From JAGOMW01 sp964596675 (GTDB lineage: Bacteria > Patescibacteriota > Gracilibacteria > BD1-5 > UBA2023), in contig CAZQUZ010000004.1 in NCBI GenBank assembly GCA_964596675.1, forward strand, positions 1 through 64,000: a DNA stretch of 64,000 nt. The letters run 5' to 3'. Shown in pieces: positions 22,085-31,775 of the stretch. Position 1 is the first letter of the stretch. Every line of letters begins with the position of its first letter. Both the position numbers and the translations under genes were made by a program. The notes below the pieces were generated by a model. That model did no database searches, was not told the origin of the DNA, and was given only the letters and a program-made list of their open reading frames with translations.

Positions 22085-23850
22085 AAACTCTCACCGCACA
22101 AGATGGACAAAATATCAAAATCCTTTTTACGGAGGACTATGGCGATATCGGTGATGTACTCGAGAAAAACCGAAATATCGAAGATGAAAATTTCTTCTCG
22201 CCATCACTCGCAGGACTCCATGACCCATACCTCATGCCAGATATGGAGCGAGCTGTAGCGCGTATCATGGAGGCACGGGAGCGACATGAGCGAGTCGTCA
22301 TCTTCGGAGACTATGATGTCGACGGAGTTTCTTCGACGGCGATACTCTTTCGATTTTTCCGGGAGATCGGGATCGAGGTATCCTATCGACTCCCTCACCG
22401 CGTGCATGATGGATACGGTCTGAAGTCGTATTTTTTCGATGAGCTCGCGAGCAAAAATGTGAAACTCGTCGTCACCGTAGACTGTGGAACTCGCGATATC
22501 GAGCCTATCCGACATGCGAAATCGCTCGGCATCGATGTCATCGTGACAGACCATCATGCGGTCCCAGAGGTGATACCAGACGAAGTCATCGCGATAGTGA
22601 ATCCGAAACGTAAAGACTCCATCTATCCATTTCCGAATCTCGCAGGTGCGGGAGTCGCGTTTAAGCTCTTACATGCACTGGTTATAGCCATAGAAAATGA
22701 AAAGCAGAAAAATGGGGGTTCGGGAGACGAAATAGAAAATATCCTGACGCGATACATCGATCTCGCCTCCCTCGGCACCGTCGCTGACTGTATGCCCCTC
22801 ATCTGAGAAAATAGGATTATCACCGCACTCGGGCTCAGACAGATGAAAAACAGTGAATCCAGTGCACTACGAAAATATATAGTCAATCTCGATAAAGATA
22901 TCGAGTGAGATGCTGATGTTATAGGATTTGGGCTCGGCCCACGCATCAATGCTGCTGGTCGTATGGACTCACCACTCAAGGCACTCCACTGGCTCCTCGC
23001 AGATGAATCAAGAGTCGATGACTGGCTCGAAGAAGTCGAGTGACTTAATGCAAAACGCCAAGAAGAAGTAAAAAAATATACTGAGGATGCACTCATGAAT
23101 GTGAATACGACCGAACCGATACTGTTTTATATGCATGAACATATCGAGCATGGACTCATCGGACTCGTGGCAGGGAAACTCACAGAAGCTTATGGAAAAC
23201 CATCTATCGTCCTCTGTCATCAGCATGTACCGAACACAGATGAAGTAAAAAAACGCGAATACGAGAAAGAAATGTGAGCCGAGGATACGGTAGAAGATCC
23301 AACCTTTCTCGTCGCATCATGTCGCAGTCCAGAGTGGTGCTCTCTCGTAGAGCTCCTGGATCTGTCGAAGGATTTTTTCGTGCGATATGGAGGGCATCGT
23401 CAGGCAGCAGGCTTCACTATAGAAGCGGGTAAACTTAGTGAATTTCGTAAGCATATCACTCTCGAATTCGAGAAAAAATACGATAGAGAAAATCTCCCCC
23501 AGAAGACGATGAACATAGAGTGTGCCCTCCGTACTGATCATGTCTCACTCGATACGCTCGATAGCATAGATAGATTTCGACCATTTGGTATCGGTAATAC
23601 GAAGCCACTCTTTCTCCTCGAAAATCTGACGATACGAGACGTGCGAGAAATCGGCACAGAAAAAAACCACCTCTCTCTCACGTTCGAAGAAATACCAAAT
23701 ATAAAATGACTCCTCTGGAACTACTGAGATGTCTTCACCACATGAGCTCCACATACCTGAGATATTATATCTCCTATCATCTCTCTCGAGCGAAATATCT
23801 GGAATAATAAAGAAAGTGTACAGATAATGATAAAAAATATCAGCCTATAA
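22072..23850 (+). CDS. recJ: single-stranded-DNA exonuclease RecJ
   Basis: 5'-3' single-strand DNA exonuclease for recombination and mismatch or base-excision repair. The DHH phosphoesterase motifs are visible: VVIFGDYDVDGVSSTAILF, VVTVDCGTRD, VTDHHAVPE and the LGTVADCMPLIGENR region, then GFGLGPRINAAGRMDSPLKA and the DHHA1 motif VRYGGHRQAAGFTIEAGKL. UGA codons at PLIG, DIEG, EVEG, KEMG and near the C-terminus are all Gly in the family context, and are among the best evidence for code 25. At 592 residues it has normal length. The start at 22072 directly follows the promoter. Confidence 0.96.
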
Positions 23851-23888
23851 TCCGCCTGAAAATCAATAGTGAAGAAAGGGTGAAAGGT

Positions 23889-23916
23889 TTGCAATCGATT
23901 TTTCTGTCTATATACT
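23889..23916 (+). promoter_or_regulatory. promoter for secreted coiled-coil protein gene
   Basis: TTGCAA (23889-23894), a 16-base spacer and TATACT (23911-23916) precede the gene at 23965. This is a good sigma-70-like match in a 114-bp intergenic region. Confidence 0.5.
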
Positions 23917-23964
23917 GAGGGTATCTTCGTTTTTTTGAAGAGTTTATTTCTTTACTTTTTCACT

Positions 23965-24489
23965 ATGAATAAGTTAATAATGACTGCACTCATATCCGCA
24001 GCTATCGTACCAAGTATGATATTTGCCCGCCAAGGTGCTGATGATATGTTCGAATGAGGGCATCGCTCATCTGGACACACTGGTTCTACATGGTCTGGGG
24101 TGACTTGGACAGGTGCTACATGGACAGGATCGATTCAGTCTGGTGTCACTATGCCTCCAAAAATGGGTTCTGGCATGATGATGAATCCTGAACTTCAGGG
24201 TCTCCATATGGCTATGGGAAAACTCTCTTCCGCAGATAAGGCAACACTTATCACTATGATAAAAGAATATCTAAAATCTAAAGGAGTGACTGTCGAGGCT
24301 GTGAAAGAAGTCCGCAAGGAAATCAAAGAAGCTCGCAAAGATGCGCATGAGGAAATCAAAGAAATCCGAAAAGATGCAAAAGAAGAGATAAAAGCAAAGC
24401 GCGATACACTAAAAGCAAAGCTTGATGCTCTCAAGGCAAAAAGAAATGATTTTAACAGCTCCCGCAGCAATCGTGAAAAAGGAAATTAA
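23965..24489 (+). CDS. secreted protein with charged coiled coil
   Basis: A 174-residue protein of unknown function. MNKLIMTALISAAIVPSMIF then ARQGAD looks like a Sec signal peptide with cleavage after Ala. A low-complexity Ser/Thr/Gly/Trp segment follows (STWSGVTWTGATWTGSIQSG), then PELQGLHMAMGKLSSADKA and from residue about 110 a Lys/Glu/Arg-rich helix made of EIKEARKDAHEEIKEIRKDA-type repeats. It is followed by a strong terminator, so it forms a single-gene unit. It may be a periplasmic or surface polyampholyte; the repeats alone do not define a family. Confidence 0.8.
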
Positions 24490-24540
24490 TCCTCTCACGC
24501 AAAGAATAGTCCCAATCGGTCATAAAAAAGCTTTAAGAAA

Positions 24541-24568
24541 AATCTCCACGGTCAGGTGGAGATTTTTT
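24541..24568 (+). terminator. rho-independent terminator
   Basis: Hairpin AATCTCCAC / GTGGAGATT with a 6-base loop, followed by TTTTTT, 52 bp after the coiled-coil protein stop. Confidence 0.85.
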
Positions 24569-24599
24569 GATTTTTTAAAAAAACAAATACAATCGTATC

Positions 24600-24986
24600 A
24601 TGTTCGCCCTCTCCGACATCTCCGAAGCACACAAACATGTAAAATCTGGTGCTGACTTCCCTGTCTATGCTCATGCGCTCAGGGAGATGTGAGTCACCTC
24701 ATACGACACATTCGTGTCTGATGGACATGCAGTCTACATCGGAAATACAGAGCCCCTCATCTCACCACCGAAGTATGACTCACTGACAGTAGCCGTCAGT
24801 CCTGGGAAAGAGAAATTCCTCGAAAAACTCCGACTCCACCAATCTGGTGGCACTGACTATATGACATTCTGTCGTGACTGTGCGGAGAATGGCATCGAAA
24901 AATGGACGCTCGACATGACAGCAAGAACCTGCACCTACTATGATATATCTGGGAATAGCCTCTATACAGAGCACTTTGGAAAATAA
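24600..24986 (+). CDS. DUF1398 family protein
   Basis: A 128-residue protein resembling the YbcV/DUF1398 family: ISEAHKHVKSGADFPVYAHA and LREMGVTSYDTFVSDGH with the later YMTFCRDCAENGIEKW and TARTCTYYDISGN. The family is soluble with no known reaction. TACAAT lies 5 bases upstream of the ATG, so the mRNA may be leaderless. Eighteen bp separate it from the next gene. Confidence 0.82.
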
Positions 24987-25004
24987 TTTTTAACTCTTTC
25001 TGCT

Positions 25005-25271
25005 ATGCCAAAATCCTCTCCAAAATCCTGCGAAGCATGTTTCATGCCATTCGCAAAAGACCCTGCCTGAGATACACGGGAACATCCGAAATATTGCTCA
25101 TACTGCTACTCTGGAGGCAAGCTCCATCCTGATGATGTCAGTATGGAAGATTTCCAGAAAATGTGCTTCGAAAGCATGCGAAAAAATGGTACACCATGGA
25201 TTATGGCGAAAGTATTTTCATGGTCGATACGATTCGCACCATACTGGAAAGAGAGGAATAAGAAGAAGTAA
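25005..25271 (+). CDS. small zinc-ribbon protein
   Basis: An 88-residue protein with four Cys in two pairs, CEACFMPF and YCSYCYSG, as in the putative zinc-ribbon family PF12674. The C-terminal half has VSMEDFQKMCFESMRKNG and a weakly hydrophobic KVFSWSIRFAPYWKER. One UGA-Gly lies between the pairs (DPAGD). No reaction is known. T-rich leader without Shine-Dalgarno. Confidence 0.78.
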
Positions 25272-25299
25272 TTCCTCAAAATAATACAATCCCCGAAAT

Positions 25300-25325
25300 A
25301 AAAAAACCAGAGCAAAAGCTCTGGT
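25300..25325 (-). terminator. rho-independent terminator for the minus-strand membrane gene
   Basis: Hairpin CCAGAGC AAAA GCTCTGG (25307-25324); read on the minus strand it is followed by a T run (25300-25306). It lies 18 bp past the end of the gene at 25343. Confidence 0.8.
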
Positions 25326-25342
25326 GAAGATAACTCGATATA

Positions 25343-25930
25343 TCACTTTTTCCTGAAAAAAAGGATACACGATGTCGAGAGTGCTAGTACTGTCTCATAG
25401 AGTGGATACGCGATATCCATACGAGTGTTCCCCTTATCGAGCATGAGTCCTATAAGTACGAGGATGCCTACCAGGGTAAATACCATCCATGTGCTGACAT
25501 CATCATTTTCTGGATGATACCATGCATCTCGGAGTGTCGGGAAGAATCCGACCAAATCTGCGATGAAGATGAGCATCACCGAGACCCACCAATACTCTGG
25601 TACAATATTTCGAAAACTTACCCAAGACATCAAAGCAAGTATACCTATGATGAGTGCTGAGATATCGAAGAGATCTATTTGTCCCTCTCTTTTATGCCAG
25701 CTCAGATATGCTATAGTAAATTGAGCTATCCCCATGAGAAATGGGAAAAAGAGTATCAGAAGCGATATCTTGCCAAAGAGGATAACGCCATTGGACAGTG
25801 AGATAAGTCCGAAAATAAACCAACTCACAGGATTCGGAGCAATAGTGCCCCCACTGCGTATCTCTCTCATATAAAAGAGATACGCGATAATGAGTACGAT
25901 ATAACCACTACATATAAATATTTGTGACAT
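25343..25930 (-). CDS. multi-pass membrane protein, unknown function
   Basis: A 195-residue protein with about six hydrophobic helices and no UGA codon. Two halves share a pattern: PNPVSWFIFGLISLSNGV in the first and DLVGFFPTLRDAWYHPEND with STWMVFTLVGILVL in the second, reminiscent of PQ-loop transporters, but the PQ motif itself is not clear. It is transcribed alone between a terminator and the divergent EVE gene. Confidence 0.7.
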   Translation of the reverse strand: MSQIFICSGYIVLIIAYLFYMREIRSGGTIAPNPVSWFIFGLISLSNGVILFGKISLLILFFPFLMGIAQFTIAYLSWHKREGQIDLFDISALIIGILALMSWVSFRNIVPEYWWVSVMLIFIADLVGFFPTLRDAWYHPENDDVSTWMVFTLVGILVLIGLMLDKGNTRMDIAYPLYETVLALSTSCILFFRKK

Positions 25931-26059
25931 TTGTTTTTCCTTTCATTCACTTCATGCAGGATGCATGAATATAATAGTATGAATAAATCTTATAAGAAGA
26001 TATAAAAATAATTCGTAAAGTCAAGATACCGCATACGAGAGCTTCTATCTTTACTCACC

Positions 26060-26521
26060 ATGAAAAATATTTATCATACGAATTATATGCAAAAATATTA
26101 TATAATCTGTGTATCTCTCGAACATGCTAAGCATGGGATTATATGAGGTTTTATCCAGTCCAATCATGGGAAATCTACTAATATAAAAAGGCTTAAGACA
26201 GGGGATGGTGTCCTCATATACAGCTCAAAACATTATTTCACACCGGATAACACAGTAGAAAATAAACTTCAATCATTTACCGCTCTCGGTTATGTGCAAG
26301 ATGAGGAATTATATCAAGGTGATATGGGTTGAGGCTTTACACCATTTCGACGAAATATAGATTTTATCAAGGAAATCCATCATACTCCGATAAGTCCGCT
26401 TCTTTATGATCTAGAATTCGTGAAAGACGTAAAAAAATGGGGATTCCCTCTGATGTATGGATTTCTCGAAATATCTCGACATGATTTCGAGCTGATCGTT
26501 TCAAAAATGACTTCCAAATAA
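26060..26521 (+). CDS. EVE domain protein
   Basis: A 153-residue PUA-like EVE protein: YYIICVSLEHAKHGIIGGFI then NHGKSTNIKRLKTGDGVLIY and SFTALGYVQDEELYQ match the modified-base-binding fold. EVE proteins bind modified cytosine in DNA or modified RNA and are often linked to restriction or stress systems. The start may be the internal ATG at 26087 (MQKYYIICV). Two Gly residues are UGA (GIIG-G and MG-G). Its 3' end (SRHDFELIVSKMTSK) is duplicated after the next gene (27188-27235). Confidence 0.87.
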
Positions 26522-26522
26522 T
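26475..26522 (+). repeat. direct repeat A, copy 1 (EVE gene 3' end)
   Basis: The last 47 bases of the EVE gene plus one base. Copy 2 is at 27188-27235; 42 of 48 positions match with no gaps. The repeats bracket the alpha/beta hydrolase gene. Confidence 0.85.
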
Positions 26523-26536
26523 ATTTTTTACTTTTT

Positions 26537-27211
26537 ATGAAAAAGACTCTCACTTTTCCATCAAAAGATGGGCTTCTCATTACGGCAGATTGGTATGATA
26601 GAGAAAATCCTATCTGATATATACTTCTCTGTCATCGTTCTCACTGTAACCGTGGAGAATACCAAGAAACAGCGCTCAGATTGAATGAATTAGGATTTTC
26701 ATGTCTTGCGATCGATCAACGATCCGGTATGAAAGTATGGTGATATGAAAATGAGACGAAGAATCGAGCCAAAGCACAATGACTCCCTACAGGATATACT
26801 AATGCTATACAAGATGTGGAGGCGTGAATAGAGTATCTCTGTGAGCTTAGTAAATGAAACCCGATTATCCTTTTCTGAAGCTCTTACTCTGCATCGATCG
26901 CACTTTTTGTATGAAAGGATTCAGAGAAAGTGCAGTCAATCATATGTTTTAGTCCTAGTGAATATCTGAAGTGAATTTCCATAAAAGATGCCATCTCGGA
27001 TCTCCATAAGCGGACTTTTATTACTTCAGCAAAGGGAGAAATTGATCTCGTAAGACGATTGCTCGAGAAAGTCGACCCAAAATACATTACACAATTTTGT
27101 CCTACAGTAGAGGGTTTTCATGGCTCAAAAACCCTTTGGAAAGAAGTCCCCTGAAATGATACTTTTTGGAATGCGTTAAAAGGATTTCTCGACATGACTT
27201 CGGAATGATAG
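26537..27211 (+). CDS. alpha/beta hydrolase
   Basis: A 224-residue serine hydrolase of unknown substrate. GYILLCHRSHCNRGEYQETA supplies the oxyanion-hole segment, and IILFGSSYSASIALFVG is the nucleophile elbow, in which the first Gly is UGA; the acid and His may be in TSAKGEIDLVRR and VEGFHGSKTLW. About ten UGA codons occur. The last sense codon is UGA immediately before TAG, and the final residues (DMTSEG) are read out of frame from the duplicated EVE tail, so the C-terminus was replaced on insertion. It lies 15 bp after the EVE gene. Confidence 0.87.
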
Positions 27212-27235
27212 CTTCAAAAATGACTTCCAAATAAT
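27188..27235 (+). repeat. direct repeat A, copy 2 (EVE tail duplicate)
   Basis: Duplicate of 26475-26522. In the EVE frame it still encodes RHDFGMIASKMTSK and TAA, but here the hydrolase uses another frame and stops inside it. Confidence 0.85.
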
Positions 27236-27253
27236 TCTTTAACTTTTCTGCTT

Positions 27254-27712
27254 ATGGAAAAATACTCTCACGGACCATTCGAAGTCACAGGATACCGAGT
27301 AACAGTACCGACACTCGAGCAAGAAGAAGAGATCATCATGGGTGCATGGTGACTATGGATGATAGAAAATATGGGCGAATGAATCGTCCAAAAATCCTAT
27401 CCAACACTCCATGCTGTCTACTATAACTACCAGAATCCTCTTGATCTCACGAGAAAAGGATATGATATGCTCATCGGATATATCACGGAAGCAGGAAGCA
27501 TCCAAGATCCAAAATATACAACCATACAGATACCGACACAAGACTATCAGTATACAACAGTAACTGGCAAGCTCCCTGATCGCCTCATCGACACATGGAT
27601 GGAGATTAATGATACTCCCGAAGACAAACTCCCTCGTACTTATGGATATGATCTCGATATGTATAATGCAGATAATACGGAAGTTACGGTCGCAGTTTCA
27701 GTAAAAGAATAA
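27254..27712 (+). CDS. GyrI-like/effector-binding domain protein
   Basis: A 152-residue SOUL/GyrI-like small-molecule-binding fold, as in AraC-type effector domains. GPFEVTGYRVTVPTLEQEEE, HAVYYNYQNPLDLTRKGYDM and LIGYITEAGSI followed by IQIPTQDYQYTTVTGKLPDR fit the family, ending in DLDMYNADNTEVTVAVSVKE. No DNA-binding domain is attached. It stands alone among small soluble genes; ligand unknown. Confidence 0.82.
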
Positions 27713-27732
27713 ATCTATTTTTAATTTTTCCT

Positions 27733-28122
27733 ATGATAAAACTCTGATATATCATTCTCTATGTTCCAGATGTCCTGGATGCTATTGATTTTTATGAAAC
27801 TATCTTCTGACTCGAAAGAAAATTTATCAATCCAGAGGGTGACTATGGAGAAGTATCTACATGAGAGACGACTCTCGCCTTTGCAAAGAATACACTCTGA
27901 AAAGAGAATATATGAGAATATCAAGAGATCAAACTCTCAGAAAAACCGGTCGGCATAGAGCTCGCTTTTACGACAGATGATGTAGAGGCTCTCTATCAAA
28001 AAATACTAGAGAATAATGGTGTTACTATCATGCCTCCCAAACAAAAACCATGGTGACAAACTGTTGCCTATGCACGAGATCCGAATGGATTTTTACTCGA
28101 AATCTGCACTCCTATAAATTAA
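27733..28122 (+). CDS. VOC (glyoxalase/bleomycin resistance-like) protein
   Basis: A 129-residue vicinal-oxygen-chelate protein: ILYVPDVLDAIDFYETIFGL starts the first beta-alpha-beta unit, LAFTTDDVEALYQKILENN the second, and VAYARDPNGFLLEICTPIN carries the conserved Glu metal ligand. The fold binds a metal and small ligands; role could be glyoxalase, isomerase or antibiotic binding. Six UGA-Gly codons. The next gene follows 6 bp later. Confidence 0.87.
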
Positions 28123-28128
28123 TTTTTT

Positions 28129-28479
28129 ATGTCATCCAATATTCAAATAGAAAAATTTCTCGAGGAAATAAAAAATATATCTCCTATGCATTATGAGATG
28201 ATATCAAATATACGTAATATAATTCTGTCGTATCCTAATATCTCTGAAGAATTCAAATACTGAGGTATTATCTTTAACAAATGAACCGAGTGAATGAATG
28301 GAATATTCTTCTACAAGACCTATGTCTCTCTCGAGTTCGGAAAATGATATCTCCTCGATGATAGAGACAAACTCGAATGAAATGGAAAATTCCGGAGACA
28401 TATCAAACTATATGAATTTTCTGATATCAGAAATAAAGAAGTCCACAGGTATGTCGATGAAATATATTTAAAACTTTAA
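28129..28479 (+). CDS. DUF1801/YdhG-like protein
   Basis: A 116-residue protein with MHYEMISNIRNIILSYPNIS, EEFKYGGIIFNKGTEG and GKFRRHIKLYEFSDIRNKEV, a pattern of the YdhG/DUF1801 fold (related to frataxin-like iron chaperones by annotation only). Function is unknown. It is one of three DUF1801-type genes in this stretch (also 30039 and 31369). Spacing to neighbours is 6 and 10 bp. Confidence 0.75.
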
Positions 28480-28489
28480 TCCTTTTTCT

Positions 28490-28930
28490 ATGCCCAAACT
28501 CACTGTATCAACAACTATATCTGCCCCACTCGAAATAGTATGGGGTGCTCTCTGGAATCCAGAACATATCATCCACTGGGGATTCGCCGATGAGGCGACC
28601 TGGCACTGCCCATGGGCAAAATGAGAAGCGCCGAAAGTCTGAGGGATTTTTACGACTCGCATGGAAGCTCGAGATGGAAGCTTTGGATTCGATCTCACGG
28701 CTCAGTATACGGAGGTCACGCCACTACGGTCTATGAGCTATACCCTCGGCGAGATGAAGGAGTATTTCCTCGATGCTGGTCGCGTGGTCGATATCACCCT
28801 GGAGGAGACTCCTGATGGTGTGAAAATCGCCGAAACATTCGATGCGGAAGACATCCATCCAGCAGAGATGCAGATAGCAGGATGGAGTGCGATACTCGAG
28901 AATCTAAAGAAACATGTAGAATCTCTCTAA
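28490..28930 (+). CDS. SRPBCC/AHSA1 domain protein
   Basis: A 146-residue START-like protein: TVSTTISAPLEIVWGALWNP, HIIHWGFADEATWHCPWA and VGGIFTTRMEARDGSFGFD are the classic AHSA1 pattern, ending in GWSAILENLKKHVESL. The fold makes a hydrophobic cavity for ligands; AHSA1 members are linked to Hsp90 activation only in eukaryotes. Preceded by TTTTTCT and no Shine-Dalgarno. Confidence 0.88.
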
Positions 28931-28997
28931 CACTGAAAACATCGTCTTGCAAAATATCGAAAATAGATACTCTATATCCACTTATTAATACTCATTT

Positions 28998-29561
28998 ATG
29001 CATAAACTTATCGTCACCGCTCATCCGAGCTCACAGGGCTTCACTCATGAAATAGCGCGAACTCTCGAATCGCTCTCTCTCGCAAAATGAGATACCGTAG
29101 AAATCCTCGATCTCTATACGACAGAGTTACATCAGGATTTTCTAAGGTTCGAAGATATCCGTGCATATCGTGATGCCACGAAAAATGATACTACCACTCT
29201 GGCACTCCAGGCTCAGATAAAAAAAGCGGATGAGATAGTACTTATATTCCCGACATGGTGGGGAGATATGCCAGCTATCATGAAGAACTGGATGGATTCG
29301 AATTTTATGGCAGGATTCGCATTCGAGTATATAGACGGAAAATCGGTGGGTCTACTAAAATGAAAAACTGCACGTATCATCACGACATCTGGAGCTCCAT
29401 CATTTTTCTATAAGATACTCCTCCATGTGCAGATGCTATGGAATATGAATCGTATCGGATACTGTGGTATAGAGCAAAAATCATTTACCGTATTCGGAGA
29501 AATGGATAGCAAAAAGACTGACCGCACAAGATATCTCGAGAAAGTGAAGACACTCGTATAA
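28998..29561 (+). CDS. NAD(P)H:quinone oxidoreductase-like flavoprotein
   Basis: A 187-residue flavodoxin-fold reductase of the MdaB/NQO1 type. KLIVTAHPSSQGFTHEIART gives the FMN/FAD phosphate site, VEILDLYTTELHQDFL and DEIVLIFPTWWGDMPAIMKN match the family, and FAFEYIDGKSVGLLKGKTAR follows. It would reduce quinones or nitro compounds with two electrons to limit oxidative stress. It ends the run of small genes before a strong terminator. Confidence 0.9.
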
Positions 29562-29590
29562 ATATACTTGTATATCATGATTTTTCCTAT

Positions 29591-29622
29591 AAAATGTGAG
29601 AGTTTATTTTCTCACATTTTTT
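29591..29622 (+). terminator. rho-independent terminator
   Basis: Stem AAAATGTGAG / CTCACATTTT with a 10-base loop and a trailing T run, 30 bp after the quinone reductase gene and just before the next ATG at 29626. Confidence 0.85.
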
Positions 29623-29625
29623 CAT

Positions 29626-30048
29626 ATGGACTCACTTAACTGGCTCGCGATAGCTGTCATCACTGTCTGATCATGGATGTTCGGTGCAGTATGGTTCGGA
29701 CCTATCTGGGGCAAAGTCTGGATGCGCATCCATCATGGGGATCGGAAATTCACTGATGCAGAAAATAAGGAAATGATGAAAGGAATGTGGAAACTCCTCG
29801 TGACAGAGTTCATCGCGACAGCACTCATGATCATCGGGCTCGCATGTATCATCATCGCTATCCCTGAGTATAGTGGCGCGAGAAATGCACTCATGGTATG
29901 GCTCGCATTCGTCATGCCAGCAGGAGTGAGTGTCGTCCTCTGGGGCAATGATGCAAAAAAATGGATGTGTACGAAAATCGCTCTCATCGCATCGAATCGG
30001 CTCATCGCACTTCTCGTGGCGGGGTATGTACTCGAGATATGGAAGTAA
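29626..30048 (+). CDS. DUF1761 family membrane protein
   Basis: A 140-residue protein with four predicted membrane helices: LNWLAIAVITVGSWMFGAVW, LLVTEFIATALMIIGLACII, ALMVWLAFVMPAGVSVVLWG and ALIASNRLIALLVAGYVLEI. This matches DUF1761, which has no known function. One UGA-Gly is in helix 1. Its 3' end overlaps the next gene by 10 bp. Confidence 0.82.
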
Positions 30049-30386
30049 ACCCCATCGATCTCTACATATCTAATATCTCAGATCCACGTGAACATAAAGC
30101 GCTCGAAGATCTCAGAAAAATCCTCAATGAACTCCTCCCTACTGCAGAGGAGTGTATCTCATATGGGATGCCTGCCTTTCGCGTGGGCAAGCACTGTGTC
30201 GCAGGATTCGCGAAGTTCCAGCATCATCTCTCATTCTTCCCTTTTTCAGGCTCTATTTTGCACGAATTTTCCGAAGAACTCAGGGATTTCACCTATACGA
30301 AATCTGGAGTTCACTTCACTCCGGAAAAACCAATCCCGAAGGAACTGATTGCGCAGATGGTAGCGAAACGTTTAAATCTACTGTAA
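30039..30386 (+). CDS. DUF1801/YdhG-like protein
   Basis: A 115-residue protein: NPIDLYISNISDPREHKALE, LLPTAEECISYGMPAFRVGK and KFQHHLSFFPFSGSILHEF followed by SGVHFTPEKPIPKELIAQMV, the standard YdhG pattern. Start at 30039 overlaps the upstream gene by 10 bp; longer upstream frames are not needed. No UGA codon. Role unknown, often found in stress-gene clusters. Confidence 0.87.
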   Translation: MEVNPIDLYISNISDPREHKALEDLRKILNELLPTAEECISYGMPAFRVGKHCVAGFAKFQHHLSFFPFSGSILHEFSEELRDFTYTKSGVHFTPEKPIPKELIAQMVAKRLNLL

Positions 30387-30403
30387 TTTTTATCTACACT
30401 CTT

Positions 30404-30811
30404 ATGGCAAAACTCTATATCAATCTCCCCGTCACAAACCTTCCGAAAGCAACCGCATTCTACGAAGCAATCGGGTTCACGCTGAATCCCACATTTTCGA
30501 ATGATGACGCATCAGCAATGATATGGGATGATATGCTCTCCGTCATGCTCCTCACTCCCGCATTTTGTGCGAACTTCCTCGGATCCAAAAAAATCTCCGA
30601 TGCGCATACGACGACAGAGGTCTTACATTCACTCCAGCTCGATTCACGCGAAGACGTCGATACTTTTTTCGATGCGGCGATCGCAGCAGGTGGACAGAAA
30701 ACCATCGAAACATATGACCACGGATGGATGTATGGTCGTGACTTCGAGGACCCCGACGGACATATCTGGGAAGCATTCTGGATGGACGTAAAAGAGATGC
30801 CAAAAGAATAA
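30404..30811 (+). CDS. VOC family protein (PhnB-like)
   Basis: A 135-residue VOC protein: YINLPVTNLPKATAFYEAIG, MIWDDMLSVMLLTPAFCANF and LDSREDVDTFFDAAIAAGG, ending GRDFEDPDGHIWEAFWMD with the conserved Glu. This subgroup is often annotated as glyoxalase or extradiol dioxygenase-like. No UGA codon. ATG at 30404 follows a T-rich leader. Confidence 0.88.
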   Translation: MAKLYINLPVTNLPKATAFYEAIGFTLNPTFSNDDASAMIWDDMLSVMLLTPAFCANFLGSKKISDAHTTTEVLHSLQLDSREDVDTFFDAAIAAGGQKTIETYDHGWMYGRDFEDPDGHIWEAFWMDVKEMPKE

Positions 30812-30823
30812 TTATTTTTCACT

Positions 30824-31354
30824 ATGAACCACTCTCTCATACAGATACTTCACGATCGATTCGAGCAAAACATGCACAGACATGTATGAATCAGCTGGTC
30901 TGATATCCTCACACATCTCGAAAAATCAGATACGCTCAGGACACTCGAACAGATGGAATCCACTGGAGGTGAGCCTGATGTCGTGGGTTATGATGGAGCG
31001 AGTCAGCAGTATATCTTCATGGACTGCTCACCTGAGAGCCCCACAGGTCGGCGGAGTCTCTGCTATGATACTGCCGCGCTCGATGCACGAAAAGAAAATA
31101 AACCAAAAAATAGTGTCGAAACTATGGTAGCTCTCATATGAGCTACGCTGCTCTCCCAGGATGACTACCGGCATCTCCAGTCACTCGAGAAAGTCGATCA
31201 GAAGACATCGAGCTGGATAGCTACTCCTGAGAGCATCAGGAAACTCTGATGAGCTCTCTTTTGTGACCGACGATACGATACTGTATTCACGTACCATAAT
31301 AGTGCGGACTCATACTATGCTGCACGGGGATGGAGAGGGAAAGTACACATCTAA
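30824..31354 (+). CDS. DUF4256 family protein
   Basis: A 176-residue protein: FEQNMHRHVGISWSDILTHL, LEQMESTGGEPDVVGYDGAS and IFMDCSPESPTGRRSLCYD match DUF4256, a soluble family of unknown function. The second half has QDDYRHLQSLEKVDQKTSSW and ALFCDRRYDTVFTYHNSADS. UGA codons include a tandem pair (KLGGALF). Neighbouring DUF1801, VOC and AHSA1 genes often accompany it in other genomes. Confidence 0.87.
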
Positions 31355-31368
31355 TCACCACATTATCT

Positions 31369-31764
31369 ATGCCAACTCCATCTGACATCCTCGACTATGA
31401 GTCACACCTCGAACCAAGTGACAAGGCTCTCTGTGAATCTCTCCGCAAAGAGATAGAAAAAAATCTAAGCGAAGCTATATCGAAAGTCTGGCACGGACAT
31501 CCGGTATTTTTCATCGCAGACAACCCTGTCGTCGGATATGCGAAACTCAAGAACTCTGTCCAACTCCTCTTCTGGAGTGGTCAATCATTCGATGAGGCGT
31601 GACTATCTGCTACTGGGAGTTTCCAGGCTGCTGAGAAACGATACAATGAAGTGAGTGAGATAGATATAGTCGAACTCGCTCGATGGATAGCGAAGTCACG
31701 AGATATCCAGTGGGACTATGCGAATATCGCGAAGCGACAGTGAAAACTCGAAAGACTCAAATAA
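31369..31764 (+). CDS. DUF1801 family protein
   Basis: A 131-residue protein: ILDYESHLEPSDKALCESLR, AISKVWHGHPVFFIADNPVV and GYAKLKNSVQLLFWSGQSFD resemble the DUF1801/YdhG fold. UGA occurs at DEAGLSA and near the C-terminus (RQGKLERLK). The next gene follows after 11 bp. Function unknown. Confidence 0.8.
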
Positions 31765-31775
31765 TCTACAAAATC

